Shown: positions 17,903-27,660, counted from the first letter of the stretch. The stretch: DNA of 64,000 nt from Rhizobium rosettiformans W3 (GCF_004912135.1 NZ_STGU01000002.1:248001-312000); one strand, 5' to 3'. Translations and numbers: made by a program. The notes: a model not told the origin generated them from the letters alone.

Positions 17903-20596
17903 ATGAACATGCAGTCCAGGCCTGATGGGGCCAAGAAGACAATTGAACCGATCCTTCTGCCCGTTGAGGGCATGACCTGCGCTTCCTGTGTGCGCCGGGT
18001 CGAAAAGGCGGTGGCCGCCGTGCCGGGCGTGGAACAGAGCGCGGTGAATTTCGCGACCGAGACGCTCTCGGTGACGCCGGGTGCGGGCTTCTCCGCCGAG
18101 GCCTTGCTCGAAGCGATCGACAAAGCCGGCTATGAGGCAAGGGCCGAGACGCTGGTGCTCGAGGTCGAGGACATGACCTGCGCCTCCTGTGTTTCGCGGG
18201 TCGAAAAGGCGCTGAAGACGGTGCCGGCGGTCGAGACGGCGAGCGTCAATCTGGCGACCGGCGAGGCGGTGGTGAAGGTGCTGGGCGGGGTCTCGGCTGT
18301 GCCGGCACTTGCCGCAGCGGTGGCCAAGGCGGGTTATGCCGTCAGGCTGTCCGGTGGTGACGGCGGTGCGCAGGCGAGCGGGCAGGGGGGTGCAAGCCAT
18401 GACGTCCCGGGAGAGGCAACGTCGTCGGCGCATTCGGCGTCCTCCGCAGGCCAGGCCGTCGATGGCCGCGAGATCCGGCGCGAGAAGGAGATCTCGGCTC
18501 TGAAGCGGGACTTCCTGGTCGCGCTCGTGCTCACCCTGCCGCTCTTCATCATGGAAATGGGTGGGCATCTCTATCCGCCGCTGCATCATCAACTGATGCA
18601 GGTTTTCCCTGGCAACACGCTGTATTATCTGCAGTTTGCACTGGCGACTGCGGTGCTGGCTGGTCCCGGAAGGCGCTTCTATCTGAAGGGCATCCCGGCA
18701 CTCGTGCGGCTGGCACCCGACATGAATGCGCTGGTCGCGATCGGCACGGGGGCAGCCTATCTCTATTCCGTCGTGACGACTTTTGCACCCGGTCTGCTGC
18801 CGGAGGCCGCGCGCCATGTCTATTACGAAGCTGCGACCGTCATTGTGTCGCTGATCCTGCTCGGACGCCTGCTCGAAGCCCGGGCCAAGGGCCGGACGGG
18901 GGCGGCAATCCGCAAGCTGGCGGGCCTGCAGGCCAAGACCGCGCGCGTCGAACGCGACGGGCAGACTCGCGACGTGCCGCTCTCCGAGGTGAAACTCGGC
19001 GATGTCGTCGTGGTCCGTCCGGGCGAGCGCATTCCGGTCGATGGCCGGGTGATCGATGGGGCGAGTGCCGTCGACGAGGCGATGATTTCGGGCGAGCCGA
19101 TCCCCGTCGAAAAGTCTGTAGGGGCGACCGTCATCGGCGGCACGGTCAACGGCTCCGGCTCCTTCCGCTTCGAGGCGACCGGTGTTGGGTCAGACATGAT
19201 GCTCTCACGCATCATTCGCATGGTGCAGGAGGCACAAGGGGCGAAGCTGCCGATCCAGAAGCTCGTGGATGAGGTGACCGCCTGGTTTGTGCCCGCGGTC
19301 ATCGGCGTCGCCGTCTTCACCTTCCTGATCTGGCTGATCTTCGGGCCGGAGCCTGCCTACACCCATGGCCTGGTGGCGGCGGTCGCCGTTTTGATCATCG
19401 CCTGCCCCTGCGCCATGGGGCTGGCCACGCCGACCTCGATCATGGTCGGCACGGGTAGGGCGGCCGAACTCGGTGTGCTCTTCCGCAAGGGCGAGGCATT
19501 GCAGAGCCTGAGCCAGATCGACTGGGTGGTGATGGACAAGACCGGCACGATCACGGCCGGGCGTCCGGACGTGACGGAGATCGTGACCGCTAAAGGTTTC
19601 GACGAGGCGGAAGTGCTGCGTCTGACCGCAAGCCTCGAGGCGCGCTCGGAGCATCCGCTGGCGGATGCGATTGTGCGGGCGGCCGAGGCACAGGGCATGG
19701 CGCTGGCGTCGGTGGAGACCGTCGAGGCGGTGGCAGGCTTTGGCGTGACCGGCATGGTCGAGGGTAGGCGGGTTGCCGCTGGTGCTGATCGGTTCATGGT
19801 GAGGCTCGGTGTGATGCCACACGGTCTCTCCCCCCTTGTGGGGGAGATGCCCGGCAGGGCAGAGGGGGACTTTTCGTCAGGTTCGCTGTCAGATCAAAGA
19901 CCCCTCCCCAACGAGGGGAGAGGGGCTGACGCCACCGCCAGCCTGCAGGCTGCCTTGACCCGTCTTGCCGATGAAGGGGCAAGCCCGCTCTATGTTGCGA
20001 TCGACGGTAAACTCGCGGCCGCCATTGCAGTGGCGGATCCGATCAAGGAGACGAGTGCGGCGGCCATCGCGGCGCTCAAAGCCCGCGGGCTGAAGCTGAT
20101 GATGGTGACCGGCGACAACAGGCGCACGGCCGAGGCTGTGGCGAAGAAGGCAGGCATTGATGCCGTGGTGGCGGAGGTGCTGCCCGAGGGAAAGGTGAGC
20201 GCGATCAAGGCGCTGCAGGCGAAAGGTGAATCAGTCGCTTTTGTCGGCGACGGCATCAATGACGCGCCGGCGCTGGCCACTGCGGATGCCGGGGTTGCCA
20301 TCGGCACCGGCACAGATGTGGCGATCGAAAGCGCCGATGTCGTGCTGGTCGGCGGCGACCTGATGGGGGCGCTGCATGCCATCGAACTCTCGGACCGTGT
20401 CATCGGCAATATCCGCCAGAACCTCTTCTGGGCCTTCGGCTACAATGTCGCGCTGATCCCGGTGGCGGCGGGGCTGCTCTATCCGTTCTTTGGGCTGACC
20501 TTCTCGCCGATGCTGGGGGCGGCTGCGATGGGGCTGTCGAGCGTGTTTGTGTTGACCAATGCGCTCAGGCTGCGGACGGCGAAGGTGACGGGGTGA
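17903..20596 (+). CDS. copA: Cu(+)-exporting P-type ATPase CopA
   Basis: 897 residues. Two N-terminal metal-binding HMA domains carry GMTCASC and DMTCASC. About eight membrane segments follow, with the copper motif CPC in [14 protein letters not shown] near residue 500, the phosphorylated Asp in [10 protein letters not shown] near 545, and the hinge [10 protein letters not shown] near 782. It pumps cuprous ions out of the cytoplasm. Start at 17903 is chosen over 17885 because GGAGGT lies 7 bases upstream and transcription should begin after 17885. Residues about 640-676 are encoded by a palindromic repeat inserted in frame in the nucleotide-binding domain. It is controlled by CueR and sits with cueR and copZ. 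Confidence 0.95.
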   Translation: MNMQSRPDGAKKTIEPILLPVEGMTCASCVRRVEKAVAAVPGVEQSAVNFATETLSVTPGAGFSAEALLEAIDKAGYEARAETLVLEVEDMTCASCVSRVEKALKTVPAVETASVNLATGEAVVKVLGGVSAVPALAAAVAKAGYAVRLSGGDGGAQASGQGGASHDVPGEATSSAHSASSAGQAVDGREIRREKEISALKRDFLVALVLTLPLFIMEMGGHLYPPLHHQLMQVFPGNTLYYLQFALATAVLAGPGRRFYLKGIPALVRLAPDMNALVAIGTGAAYLYSVVTTFAPGLLPEAARHVYYEAATVIVSLILLGRLLEARAKGRTGAAIRKLAGLQAKTARVERDGQTRDVPLSEVKLGDVVVVRPGERIPVDGRVIDGASAVDEAMISGEPIPVEKSVGATVIGGTVNGSGSFRFEATGVGSDMMLSRIIRMVQEAQGAKLPIQKLVDEVTAWFVPAVIGVAVFTFLIWLIFGPEPAYTHGLVAAVAVLIIACPCAMGLATPTSIMVGTGRAAELGVLFRKGEALQSLSQIDWVVMDKTGTITAGRPDVTEIVTAKGFDEAEVLRLTASLEARSEHPLADAIVRAAEAQGMALASVETVEAVAGFGVTGMVEGRRVAAGADRFMVRLGVMPHGLSPLVGEMPGRAEGDFSSGSLSDQRPLPNEGRGADATASLQAALTRLADEGASPLYVAIDGKLAAAIAVADPIKETSAAAIAALKARGLKLMMVTGDNRRTAEAVAKKAGIDAVVAEVLPEGKVSAIKALQAKGESVAFVGDGINDAPALATADAGVAIGTGTDVAIESADVVLVGGDLMGALHAIELSDRVIGNIRQNLFWAFGYNVALIPVAAGLLYPFFGLTFSPMLGAAAMGLSSVFVLTNALRLRTAKVTG
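19822..19929 (+). repeat. palindromic repeat inserted in frame within copA
   Basis: 108 bp (36 codons) carrying CTCTCCCCCCTTGTGGGGGA and CGAGGGGAGAGG arms plus the GCCCGGCAGGGCAGAGG segment. The same sequence occurs in non-coding DNA at 20603-20741. The translated insert, [20 protein letters not shown] and following, does not look like ATPase sequence, while the flanks resume normal P-type ATPase sequence. This is an in-frame repeat insertion. Confidence 0.8.
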
Positions 20597-20602
20597 GGGG
20601 AC

Positions 20603-20741
20603 ACTCTCCCCCCTTGTGGGGGAGATGTCGGCGTAGCCGACAGAGGGGGGCGAACTGTTGGGACGCTGGCGGTACAAGGTCGGTGCCTCTCGGCACCCCC
20701 CTCTGCCCTGCCGGGCATCTCCCCCACAAGGGGGGAGAGCG
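20603..20741. repeat. long inverted repeat in the cueR leader
   Basis: CTCTCCCCCCTTGTGGGGGA at 20604 and its near-complement ending at 20740 frame a central 60-bp segment, making a potential large hairpin between copA and cueR. The arms are the same family as the insertion in copA. Confidence 0.75.
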
Positions 20742-20841
20742 GATTGCGGCCGGGGCCGCTGCTCCGCCCCGTCCTCCCCCGCCTGGGGGCAGGTATCGCG
20801 GCCTCTGCCCACAATGGAGAGAGAACGATAGGAGAAACGCC

Positions 20842-21291
20842 ATGACGATGAACATCGGGGAAGCCTCGTCCGCTTCGGGCGTGTCGGCGAAGATGATCCG
20901 CTACTACGAGGAGATCGGGCTGATTGCGCCGGCGGGGCGGACGGCCTCGAATTACCGGTTTTACGATGCCGACAGCGTCAACCGGTTGCGCTTCGTGCGG
21001 CGGGCGCGAAGCCTGGGCTTCTCGCTCGAGGAGACCGAGCGGCTCCTGAAACTCTGGGACGACAAGGCGCGGGCGAGTGCCGAGGTGAAGGCGCTGGCGC
21101 TTGATCATGTCGAGGAGCTCGACCGCAAGATTGCCGAGATGCAGGCGATGCGCGACACGCTCTCCCATCTTGCCGAACGCTGCCACGGCGACGACAGGCC
21201 GAACTGCCCGATCCTGGCCGATCTCGAAGGCCGGCCGCTGCGGCAAAAAACCGCCGCGAAAGAGGCCCGTGGAGGCTGTTGCGGGGATTGA
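20842..21291 (+). CDS. cueR: CueR-type copper-responsive MerR regulator
   Basis: 149 residues from the ATG at 20842 with AGGAGA upstream. The N-terminal MerR helix-turn-helix is SGVSAKMIRYYEEIGLI with YRFYDADSVNRLRFVRRARS, and the C-terminal metal loop is CHGDDRPNCPI. That two-cysteine loop is characteristic of CueR-type regulators. It activates copper-export genes when Cu(I) binds. Two matching operators are present, before copA and after cueR before copZ. Confidence 0.92.
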   Translation: MTMNIGEASSASGVSAKMIRYYEEIGLIAPAGRTASNYRFYDADSVNRLRFVRRARSLGFSLEETERLLKLWDDKARASAEVKALALDHVEELDRKIAEMQAMRDTLSHLAERCHGDDRPNCPILADLEGRPLRQKTAAKEARGGCCGD

Positions 21292-21311
21292 CCTTGCCCC
21301 CGTGGGAAGGT
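21291..21311 (+). promoter_or_regulatory. CueR operator and promoter of copZ
   Basis: The dyad ACCTTGCC/GGGAAGGT spans 21291-21311 and overlaps the cueR stop codon. TTGACC at 21288-21293 is the -35 element and CAGAAA at 21313-21318, with a 19-bp spacer, is a weak -10. The geometry equals the copA operator and E. coli PcopA. Confidence 0.8.
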
Positions 21312-21369
21312 GCAGAAAGGAAGCCAGAGCTGCGGCTGACGGCCGCCGGCAACACGGAAGGATAACACC

Positions 21370-21573
21370 ATGATCGGACAGACGGTTTTCAAGATCGAGG
21401 ACATGACCTGCGGCCATTGCGAGAAGACCGTGGTCAAGGCGCTTGCCGAGGTTCTGCCGGGCAAGGCGGTCACCATCGATCTCGCCGCCCGCAAGGCCTT
21501 CGTCGAAGGCGATGCGGCTCTTGCCGAACAGGCGATCCGCGAGGCGGGCTATACGCCGGTGCGGGAAGTGTGA
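21370..21573 (+). CDS. copZ: copper chaperone CopZ
   Basis: 67 residues with the metal-binding motif MTCGHC in the first loop of an HMA domain, and the ending EQAIREAGYTPV. It probably shuttles Cu(I) to CopA or CueR in the cytoplasm. It is expressed from the CueR-type promoter just upstream. Confidence 0.92.
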   Translation: MIGQTVFKIEDMTCGHCEKTVVKALAEVLPGKAVTIDLAARKAFVEGDAALAEQAIREAGYTPVREV

Positions 21574-21578
21574 GGGAA

Positions 21579-21744
<166 letters not shown>

Positions 21745-21818
21745 CCTCCTGCCGCCCTTGCAATCCCCGCAAGCCTCAATATATATGAAGTATCGTATAT
21801 ATTTTTGGAGGCAGAGCC

Positions 21819-22169
21819 GTGAGCAAGGACTACATCGCCATCACCAAGGAAATCTCGAGCGGAATCAAGATCCTGCGCAAGGACATTCCGGACGTGATGC
21901 AGGGTTTCTCCGCCATGGCGGGCGCTGCCACCAAGGACGGCGCGCTGTCGAAGAAGGTGAAGGAACTGGTGGCGCTCGGCATTGCCATCTCTACCCGCTG
22001 CGACGGCTGCATCGGGTTTCACACCGAAGCCCTGATCAAGCTCGGCACCACCAAGGCGGAATTCGAGGAGACGCTCGGACTTGCCGTCTATATGGGCGGT
22101 GGCCCCTCGCTGATGTATGCCGGCCATGCCATGGCCGCCTGGGAGCAGTTCGGCGGGCCGGACGCCTGA
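21819..22169 (+). CDS. carboxymuconolactone decarboxylase/AhpD-like protein
   Basis: 116 residues from a GTG with GGAGG 7 bases upstream. It contains the AhpD active-site pattern [12 protein letters not shown] (CxxC plus a His four residues after the second Cys). This suggests a peroxide-linked disulfide reductase-like activity rather than a decarboxylase. The upstream 21778-21804 is AT-rich with ATATAT repeats and could be the promoter. Confidence 0.88.
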   Translation: MSKDYIAITKEISSGIKILRKDIPDVMQGFSAMAGAATKDGALSKKVKELVALGIAISTRCDGCIGFHTEALIKLGTTKAEFEETLGLAVYMGGGPSLMYAGHAMAAWEQFGGPDA

Positions 22170-22362
22170 AAAGGAAATAGAGTGGTGCTCCCGTGATGAT
22201 CTGCGGGGGCCTCCGGCCGGCGCGGTCGGCCCTGCAATTTTCCCTGAAAATGTACGGGATATTCGCATTTGCGTTACCTAAATTAGCGAAATATTTGTAA
22301 GCCTGACCGATGATTGTTCCCTAGAGCTGCTGTGGGGGCGGCCGGACAGGGAATGACAGGAA

Positions 22363-23541
22363 TTGAGTGACGCGGATGTGGGCGCCGGACCCTCGGGAGC
22401 AAGGGGCCGGATGGACTGTATGTTGCGCATGCCGCCCGAAGTGGAGCGCGCCGAGGAGCGGGATTTCGGCGCCGAGCGGATCCGGCATCTGCGCCATGCC
22501 ATCATCGTCGGCCTGATCGTCTACAACATCTACAATCTGACCAGCCTGCACCTGATGGCGGATATCCAGCCCTTCACGGTGGCGATGCGCCTGCTCGTGC
22601 TGGTGCCGGGCTCGCTGGCGATCTTCTACCTCGTGCCGCGCGTGCCGCCGGCCTTGCGCGAACTGCTCCTGCTCGGCGGCATGTTCGTCGCAAGCCTTTT
22701 GCCGCTCTACCTCCTCTACATCTCGCAATCGGCCTATGCGAGCTATACGCTGGGCGAGCTGCCGCTCGTGCTTCTCTTCGGCAACATGTTGCTTGTTTTG
22801 CGGTTTCGCCTTGCGCTGATCTTCACCAGCGTCACCTCTCTGGCCGCTCTTTGGGTGATCCACTACAAGCCGGACTTCGACCCGAACCTCGTCTTTCCCC
22901 TGACCGTGCAGGTGGTGACCGGCCTCTTCTTCACGCTCTACGGCAACTGGCATGTCGAGAGACAGCGCTGTCTCACCTATCTCGCCCGGTATGATGCGCA
23001 AAACCGCGCCGACCGGGCCGAACGCCGGGGCGACGCGCTGCGCGACCTGACGCTGACCGACATGCTGACCGGCATCCCGAACCGCCGGCATCTCGACGAG
23101 ACGCTGCATGCCTGGCTGGAGCGGGACGGCGAGGTTCTGCTGATGATGGTCGATGTCGACCACTTCAAGGCCTTCAACGACCGTTTCGGCCATGTTGCGG
23201 GCGACGATTGCCTGCGCCGGATCGCCGAAGCCCTCTCGACCTTCGCCGCCCGCCATGACGGCTTTGCCGCCCGCTACGGCGGCGAGGAATTCACGCTTCT
23301 GTTCGGAAGCGAAGCCGCCGCCGGCGGCCCGTTCATCGCCGACCGGCTGGTGCGCAGCATCCGCGATCTCGCCATCCCGCATCCTGCCCGCACAGACGGC
23401 CTGACCCATGTCACCGTCTCCGCCGGCTACGCCGCCACGGGCGAGGGCGGCGTGCGGGAGGCGCGCGATCTCGTGACCCGGGCGGATCTCGCGCTTTACG
23501 AGGCGAAGAGCGCCGGGCGGAACAGGTCGAGGGCGGGGTGA
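22363..23541 (+). CDS. membrane-bound diguanylate cyclase (GGDEF)
   Basis: 392 residues from a TTG; the start is uncertain, and ATG at 22411 is an alternative with AAGGGG upstream. About five membrane segments (residues 45-200) are followed by a GGDEF domain with TDMLTGIPNRRHLDETL and the loop AARYGGEEF. No RxxD is found at the usual distance. Likely makes cyclic di-GMP. The layout is similar to the cyclase at 11.9 kb. Confidence 0.88.
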   Translation: MSDADVGAGPSGARGRMDCMLRMPPEVERAEERDFGAERIRHLRHAIIVGLIVYNIYNLTSLHLMADIQPFTVAMRLLVLVPGSLAIFYLVPRVPPALRELLLLGGMFVASLLPLYLLYISQSAYASYTLGELPLVLLFGNMLLVLRFRLALIFTSVTSLAALWVIHYKPDFDPNLVFPLTVQVVTGLFFTLYGNWHVERQRCLTYLARYDAQNRADRAERRGDALRDLTLTDMLTGIPNRRHLDETLHAWLERDGEVLLMMVDVDHFKAFNDRFGHVAGDDCLRRIAEALSTFAARHDGFAARYGGEEFTLLFGSEAAAGGPFIADRLVRSIRDLAIPHPARTDGLTHVTVSAGYAATGEGGVREARDLVTRADLALYEAKSAGRNRSRAG

Positions 23542-23609
23542 GGATGGTCGGTAAGGTGTGCCTTAACGGAACGGCACGCCTCTATTAGAAAATCTGAAGT
23601 TGAGGCGTC

Positions 23610-24218
23610 CTACGATGTTGTAGCGCGCGATTTTGAAATTCTCGTTGGCTTCCGGCGTACTTCGGGTAGAATTTCTGAAAGTCTCCGAGGCTGAGATATT
23701 CTACGAGGCAAAGGGCCAAGACGCGAGCCGCCTTTAATGTGTTTTCTCACGCTATGAGTATTGTCCATAGCGAACCGCAGTGCGTCAAGCACCTGCGCCA
23801 TATCGAGGTGTAAATCGTTCAGCTGCTTTAATGTTACCCACTGCATTACTCGCCTTTTTGATTTTTTAGTCAGCCTCTCTACAATTAGTCCACCATCTGA
23901 GCGTTGATGTATGAGGCCATGCGCCAGAAAATTTCGATTATCTCGGCAAGCAAGGAAATCCTTGCGTAAGTCTACACAGTGCTGCTTGAAGCGCTTATTC
24001 CGGTTTTCAATAAGGAGGTAGCTTATGAGCAAGTCAATTTTCGCCTCACCTCCGAGAGTTTCTACCAAATCGTACCCAACCGGATGCGAGGCTAGGTACG
24101 CATGTAGAGTGGCTTCAATCAGGTTCTCGATCTTTGCCCAGCCAACAATCAGCAATCCAATGAAGTATATTCCAGCATGATCTCCGGGTATATTTACCTC
24201 GTCTCTCTTGGTGGTCAT
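23610..24218 (-). CDS. HEPN-like hypothetical protein in low-GC DNA
   Basis: 202 residues. I recognise no named family. Near the centre is RDNRNFLAHGL, a motif shared by many HEPN-superfamily proteins (RNxxxH), and the overall content is helical with a basic C-terminus (RKHIKGGSRLGPLPRRIS). It lies in DNA clearly richer in A and T than its surroundings, suggesting acquisition. HEPN proteins are often RNases in defence or toxin modules; that role here is inferred. No partner is visible. Confidence 0.65.
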   Translation of the reverse strand: MTTKRDEVNIPGDHAGIYFIGLLIVGWAKIENLIEATLHAYLASHPVGYDLVETLGGEAKIDLLISYLLIENRNKRFKQHCVDLRKDFLACRDNRNFLAHGLIHQRSDGGLIVERLTKKSKRRVMQWVTLKQLNDLHLDMAQVLDALRFAMDNTHSVRKHIKGGSRLGPLPRRISQPRRLSEILPEVRRKPTRISKSRATTS

Positions 24219-24667
24219 ATTCTGAATCGCCCCTTATGTTGGATCGAATTCAAAGTTACCTAGTGTTTTTTCAACGGTCCATAATAAGTTTACAGTACAC
24301 CTCTAAGTGGGAGTTTGTTTTTTTTGATCGCTCTATCTAGTGCATTTGTCGATGTAACCGCCAAATTTGATGCGGCAGGTATATCGCCTCGGCGTTCGAT
24401 GGTCTCAAAGGCAAAGTCGAATCTTGCAGAAGGAGGTAGTAATTACCTCCCCCTTCTGCTGTGCTGGGCATCTCCCCCTCAATGAGGCAGATCGGATTTC
24501 ATCTGCCTCTCACTTCGCAATAGGAAAATAATCCTTGACAGTGTGACGGTCATTCGCTAGGGTTTTGGCATGATCGGAAAGCTGTGGCCTTGAAGGCCGG
24601 GGCGCTTCCGGAAGAGGTTTCGGTAAGGGTCCGCTTGGCGGGCCCTTCTTTCGTTTCGGAGGCGGCC
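24219..24667. other. AT-rich intergenic region upstream of the GTA cluster
   Basis: About 450 bp of low-GC sequence with runs of T and A (24245-24345), continuous with the AT-rich HEPN gene. At 24440-24490 a partial palindromic repeat (GGGCATCTCCCC) appears. No gene or RNA is recognised. It could contain a horizontally acquired remnant or the promoter of the HEPN gene. Confidence 0.45.
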
Positions 24668-25141
24668 ATGCTGGACGGGGATAAGTGCGGCGAGGCGCTG
24701 CCTGATGTCATCGAGGTGAAGGCGGCGGGCGCTGGCGATCTGGAGCGGTTGCTGCAGGAATTCACCGCCGAGATGCGCGCCCAGTTCGACCTGTTTCGCC
24801 GCTTGCGGGCCGGCGCCGAGAGCCTGATCGACGGGGCCGACGAGGGGCTGGCGAAACTGGCACGCGCCGACATCAAGGCGGCGACCGATGCGATCGCGCT
24901 GATCGTGCGCACGCTGGAAAAGATCGATGCGCTGTTGCGCCAGCTGGAGCGCGATCGCTTGGACGCCGAGGAACGGCTGATGGAGGCGCGCGATCCGGAG
25001 GTCTTGCGCGGCGAGGTCGAGGCACTGATTGCGGCACGGGTCGAGGCGGAGCTGGCCGCACGACTGGATATGGCGGTGGCCGCGCGTATGGCGGAGGTTT
25101 CGGGATTGGCCGAGGGAAGGGGACCGCCACCCTCCCCTTGA
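24668..25141 (+). CDS. GTA small terminase (TerS, g1) candidate
   Basis: 157 residues from the ATG at 24668, which has GGAGG 5 bases upstream (the longer frame from 24584 is rejected). The sequence is helical, with a likely coiled coil (residues 60-130), and it is the first gene of the GTA cluster, directly before the large terminase. In RcGTA the corresponding first gene g1 acts as small terminase, so this role is positional. The last residues PPPSP and the stop codon are encoded by the start of a family A repeat. Confidence 0.6.
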   Translation: MLDGDKCGEALPDVIEVKAAGAGDLERLLQEFTAEMRAQFDLFRRLRAGAESLIDGADEGLAKLARADIKAATDAIALIVRTLEKIDALLRQLERDRLDAEERLMEARDPEVLRGEVEALIAARVEAELAARLDMAVAARMAEVSGLAEGRGPPPSP

Positions 25142-25276
25142 GGGGGAGGGTCGGAGCGCAGCTCCGGGGTGGGGTGTTGGGGGCAGATTTGCCCCTGTTT
25201 GAGGGGAAGGACTCGCAGCCCGGGTCACCCCCACCCGCCGCTTTGCGGCGACCTCCCCCCTCAAGGGGGAGGTGGA
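25126..25276. repeat. two family A repeats after the TerS candidate
   Basis: Arms CTCCCCTTGAGGGGGAGG at about 25126-25176 and GCCGCTTTGCGGCGACCTCC at about 25222-25275. The first overlaps the last codons and the stop of the TerS candidate. Confidence 0.8.
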
Positions 25277-25794
25277 ATCCGCGGTTAGGGCATCGTCCCC
25301 TGTCCCCTTTGTGGCATGGGCTTCCGGGGATAGCTGCGATGAGGGGGAATCTGAGTTGATCGTTTCTCGCTAGATTTTGTTGATGGATTGCCAACTGAAC
25401 GGATCCCCTCACCAACAAAATCTGAGGTTTAGCCCTGATAGGGCTAAGCCCTCTCATAGCCTTCGCGCGACGTCGCGCTCAGGCCTCCGTTCGCTGAAAT
25501 CGATTCACCGGATCGATTTCTGGCCTTCGGCCACCGCTTCGAAGCCTCTCCCACAAGCGGGAGAGGTGTCGATCTGGCTGGCCGCGCGTTCCTTCTCCCC
25601 CCGCTGTGGGGGAGAAAGCGAAATCGAAGGTTTAGGCGAGCGCAAGCCGCCTAAACTTCAGATTTCGCAAGTGAGGGGATCGGTTACAGGCACCGGACCA
25701 AACGGACGCTTCGAGGCCCGCTGGCGCGGGCACCTCAGCATGAGGGCGGAGTGAGACCTTACGTTGTTTTGCATAACCGCCGGGGAGGCTGCCG
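25277..25794. repeat. composite repeat element X/Y before the terminase
   Basis: About 520 bp without a gene. From about 25400 to 25700 it holds two facing units: GATCCCCTCACCAACAAAAT (X, forward) and, reversed, GATCCCCTCACTTGCGAAAT (Y). Y forms a long hairpin around TTTAGGCG and CGCCTAAA. A family B fragment (CTTCGAGGCCCGC) follows at 25708-25751. The same two units occur outward-facing at 32735-33000. Confidence 0.75.
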
Positions 25795-27336
25795 ATGACG
25801 CCGAAATCCCTTGGGCGGCGGATGAGGGATCGGGTGATCGAGACGGAACGGGCTGCGTCCCTTGTGATCGGCGAGACGGCGGTGGAAGCCGAGGCGCTGG
25901 CCGGGAATGGCAGGAGGACCATGGCCGCTTTCGAGACTGTTTCCACGACCATTGCGCCCGAAACCTGGGCGGCGGCGGGGCTTGATGCTCCTGATGCTGA
26001 GATACGGCATCGGGCGCGGGATATGAGGATGGCGGCAGGGGCGGTCGGGGATGGTGCAGGTGTCGCCGCCCGCCCAGATGGACCGCTCGACCTCGCAACG
26101 CTGCCCCCTGCCGATCTCGCCTTTCTCGCCCGCGACTGGAAGCTTCTGGCGCGGCCCGAGCAATGGCCGCCGGAGGGGGACTGGCGAAGCTGGCTGATCC
26201 TCGGCGGGCGCGGATCGGGCAAGACGCGGGCAGGCGCCGAATGGGTGCAGGCGCAGGTGCTGGCGGCGGGCAGAAGGACGGATCTGCGCATTGCGCTGGT
26301 GGCGGAAACGCTGGGCGATGCGCGGGAGGTGATGATTGACGGCGCCTCGGGGCTTTCGCGGATTGCCAGGCGCATGCGGCCGGAGGTGGAGATTTCGCGG
26401 CGGCGGCTGGTTTGGCCGAACGGGGCGATTGCGCAGATCTTTTCCTCCGAAGATCCCGAAAGCCTGCGCGGGCCGCAGTTTCATCTCGCCTGGTGCGACG
26501 AGCTCGCCAAATGGAAGCACGCCGAGGAGACCTTCGACATGCTGCAGTTTGCGCTGCGGCTCGGCGAAAACCCGCGCCAGGTGGTGACCACGACGCCGCG
26601 GCCTGTGCCGCTGTTGAAGCGGTTGATGGCGGACGAGGCGACGCGGCTGACGCGGATGGCGACGGCGGCCAATGCGGCGCATCTGGCGCCGGGTTTTCTG
26701 GAGGCGCTCGCTGCCCGCTATGGGGGCACGCGGCTCGGGCGGCAGGAGCTGGATGGCGAGCTGATCGAGGACCGGCCGGATGCGCTTTGGAAGCGCGCGC
26801 GGCTCGATGAGATCGTGGTGAAACTGGCCGAACCCTTGCGGCGCATCGTCGTGGCGGTCGATCCGCCGGCGGGTGGGGTGTCCGCCTGCTGCGGGATCGT
26901 GGTGGCGGGGCTGAAGGAGAATGGCCAGGCGGTGGTGCTGGCGGATTGTTCGGTGGAGGGGGCTGCCCCGGCAGGCTGGGCCCGGGCGGTGGTTTCCGCC
27001 TACAGGCGGTTCGAGGCCGACCGGGTGGTGGCCGAGGTGAACCAGGGCGGCGACATGGTGCGCGCGGTGCTGGAAGGCATCGAGGCGCGGCTGCCGGTGA
27101 CGACGGTCCGGGCGACGCGCGGCAAGTTTTTGCGCGCCGAGCCTGTGGCGGCACTTTACGAGCAGGGCCGGGTTCTGCATGCGGGGCGGTTCGTCGAGCT
27201 CGAGGATCAGATGTGTGACTTCGGGCCGGAGGGATTGTCGAACGGGCGCTCGCCGGACCGGCTGGACGCGCTGGTCTGGGCGCTGACGGCGCTGATGCTG
27301 GAGGGCGGTGGCGAGCCACGGATACGGGGGGTGTGA
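25795..27336 (+). CDS. GTA terminase large subunit (g2)
   Basis: 513 residues from the ATG with GGGGAGG 6 bases upstream. ATPase motifs: Walker A GGRGSGKTRAG near residue 136 and Walker B HLAWCDE near 231. The nuclease domain has Asp residues in VAVDPPAG near 352 and PDRLDALVW near 487. This protein packages DNA into the GTA head. It opens the cluster with the TerS candidate upstream. It is complete and has no frameshift. Confidence 0.93.
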   Translation: MTPKSLGRRMRDRVIETERAASLVIGETAVEAEALAGNGRRTMAAFETVSTTIAPETWAAAGLDAPDAEIRHRARDMRMAAGAVGDGAGVAARPDGPLDLATLPPADLAFLARDWKLLARPEQWPPEGDWRSWLILGGRGSGKTRAGAEWVQAQVLAAGRRTDLRIALVAETLGDAREVMIDGASGLSRIARRMRPEVEISRRRLVWPNGAIAQIFSSEDPESLRGPQFHLAWCDELAKWKHAEETFDMLQFALRLGENPRQVVTTTPRPVPLLKRLMADEATRLTRMATAANAAHLAPGFLEALAARYGGTRLGRQELDGELIEDRPDALWKRARLDEIVVKLAEPLRRIVVAVDPPAGGVSACCGIVVAGLKENGQAVVLADCSVEGAAPAGWARAVVSAYRRFEADRVVAEVNQGGDMVRAVLEGIEARLPVTTVRATRGKFLRAEPVAALYEQGRVLHAGRFVELEDQMCDFGPEGLSNGRSPDRLDALVWALTALMLEGGGEPRIRGV

Positions 27337-27339
27337 GAC

Positions 27340-27597
27340 CCCTCATGCTGAGGTGTTCGCACGCAGTGCGGACCTCGAAGCATCCGGCCCGCGTGAGGTT
27401 GGCCTCGACCCTTCGAGGCCCTCGCAGAGCGAGGGCTCCTCAGGGTGAGGGGCGAAAGAGCATGCGGCCTTCGCCCCTCATCCCCCTGCCGGGACCTTCT
27501 CCCCGTGAACGGGGAGAAGGCGGATCCGGCCGCCGGCTGCGCCTCCTTCTCCCCGCTTGCGGGGAGAAGGTGCCCGAAGGGCGGATGAGGGGCATTG
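27340..27597. repeat. family B and family D palindromic repeats
   Basis: Family B spans about 27340-27452 (CCTTCGAGGCCCTCGC and CTCAGGGTGAGGGG). Family D spans 27474-27593 with the CCTTCTCCCCG..CGGGGAGAAGG arms twice. Both lie directly after the terminase. Confidence 0.8.
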
Positions 27598-27601
27598 GCC
27601 A

Positions 27602-27636
27602 GCAAACAAAAACCGGCGCCCTCTCAGGCGCCGGTT
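27602..27636 (-). terminator. rho-independent terminator (reverse strand)
   Basis: On the reverse strand AACCGGCGCC / GGCGCCGGTT forms a perfect 10-bp stem with a 6-nt loop, followed by TTTTTGTTT. It lies 25 bp after the stop of the small reverse gene and fits its terminator. It faces the end of the terminase transcript. Confidence 0.85.
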
Positions 27637-27660
27637 GATCATGCAATGCGGTGGATCGGT

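Noticed and set aside
25658..27346. 562-residue reverse ORF over the terminase
   Set aside because: Pro/Arg-rich low-complexity product; the terminase on the other strand has Walker and nuclease motifs.
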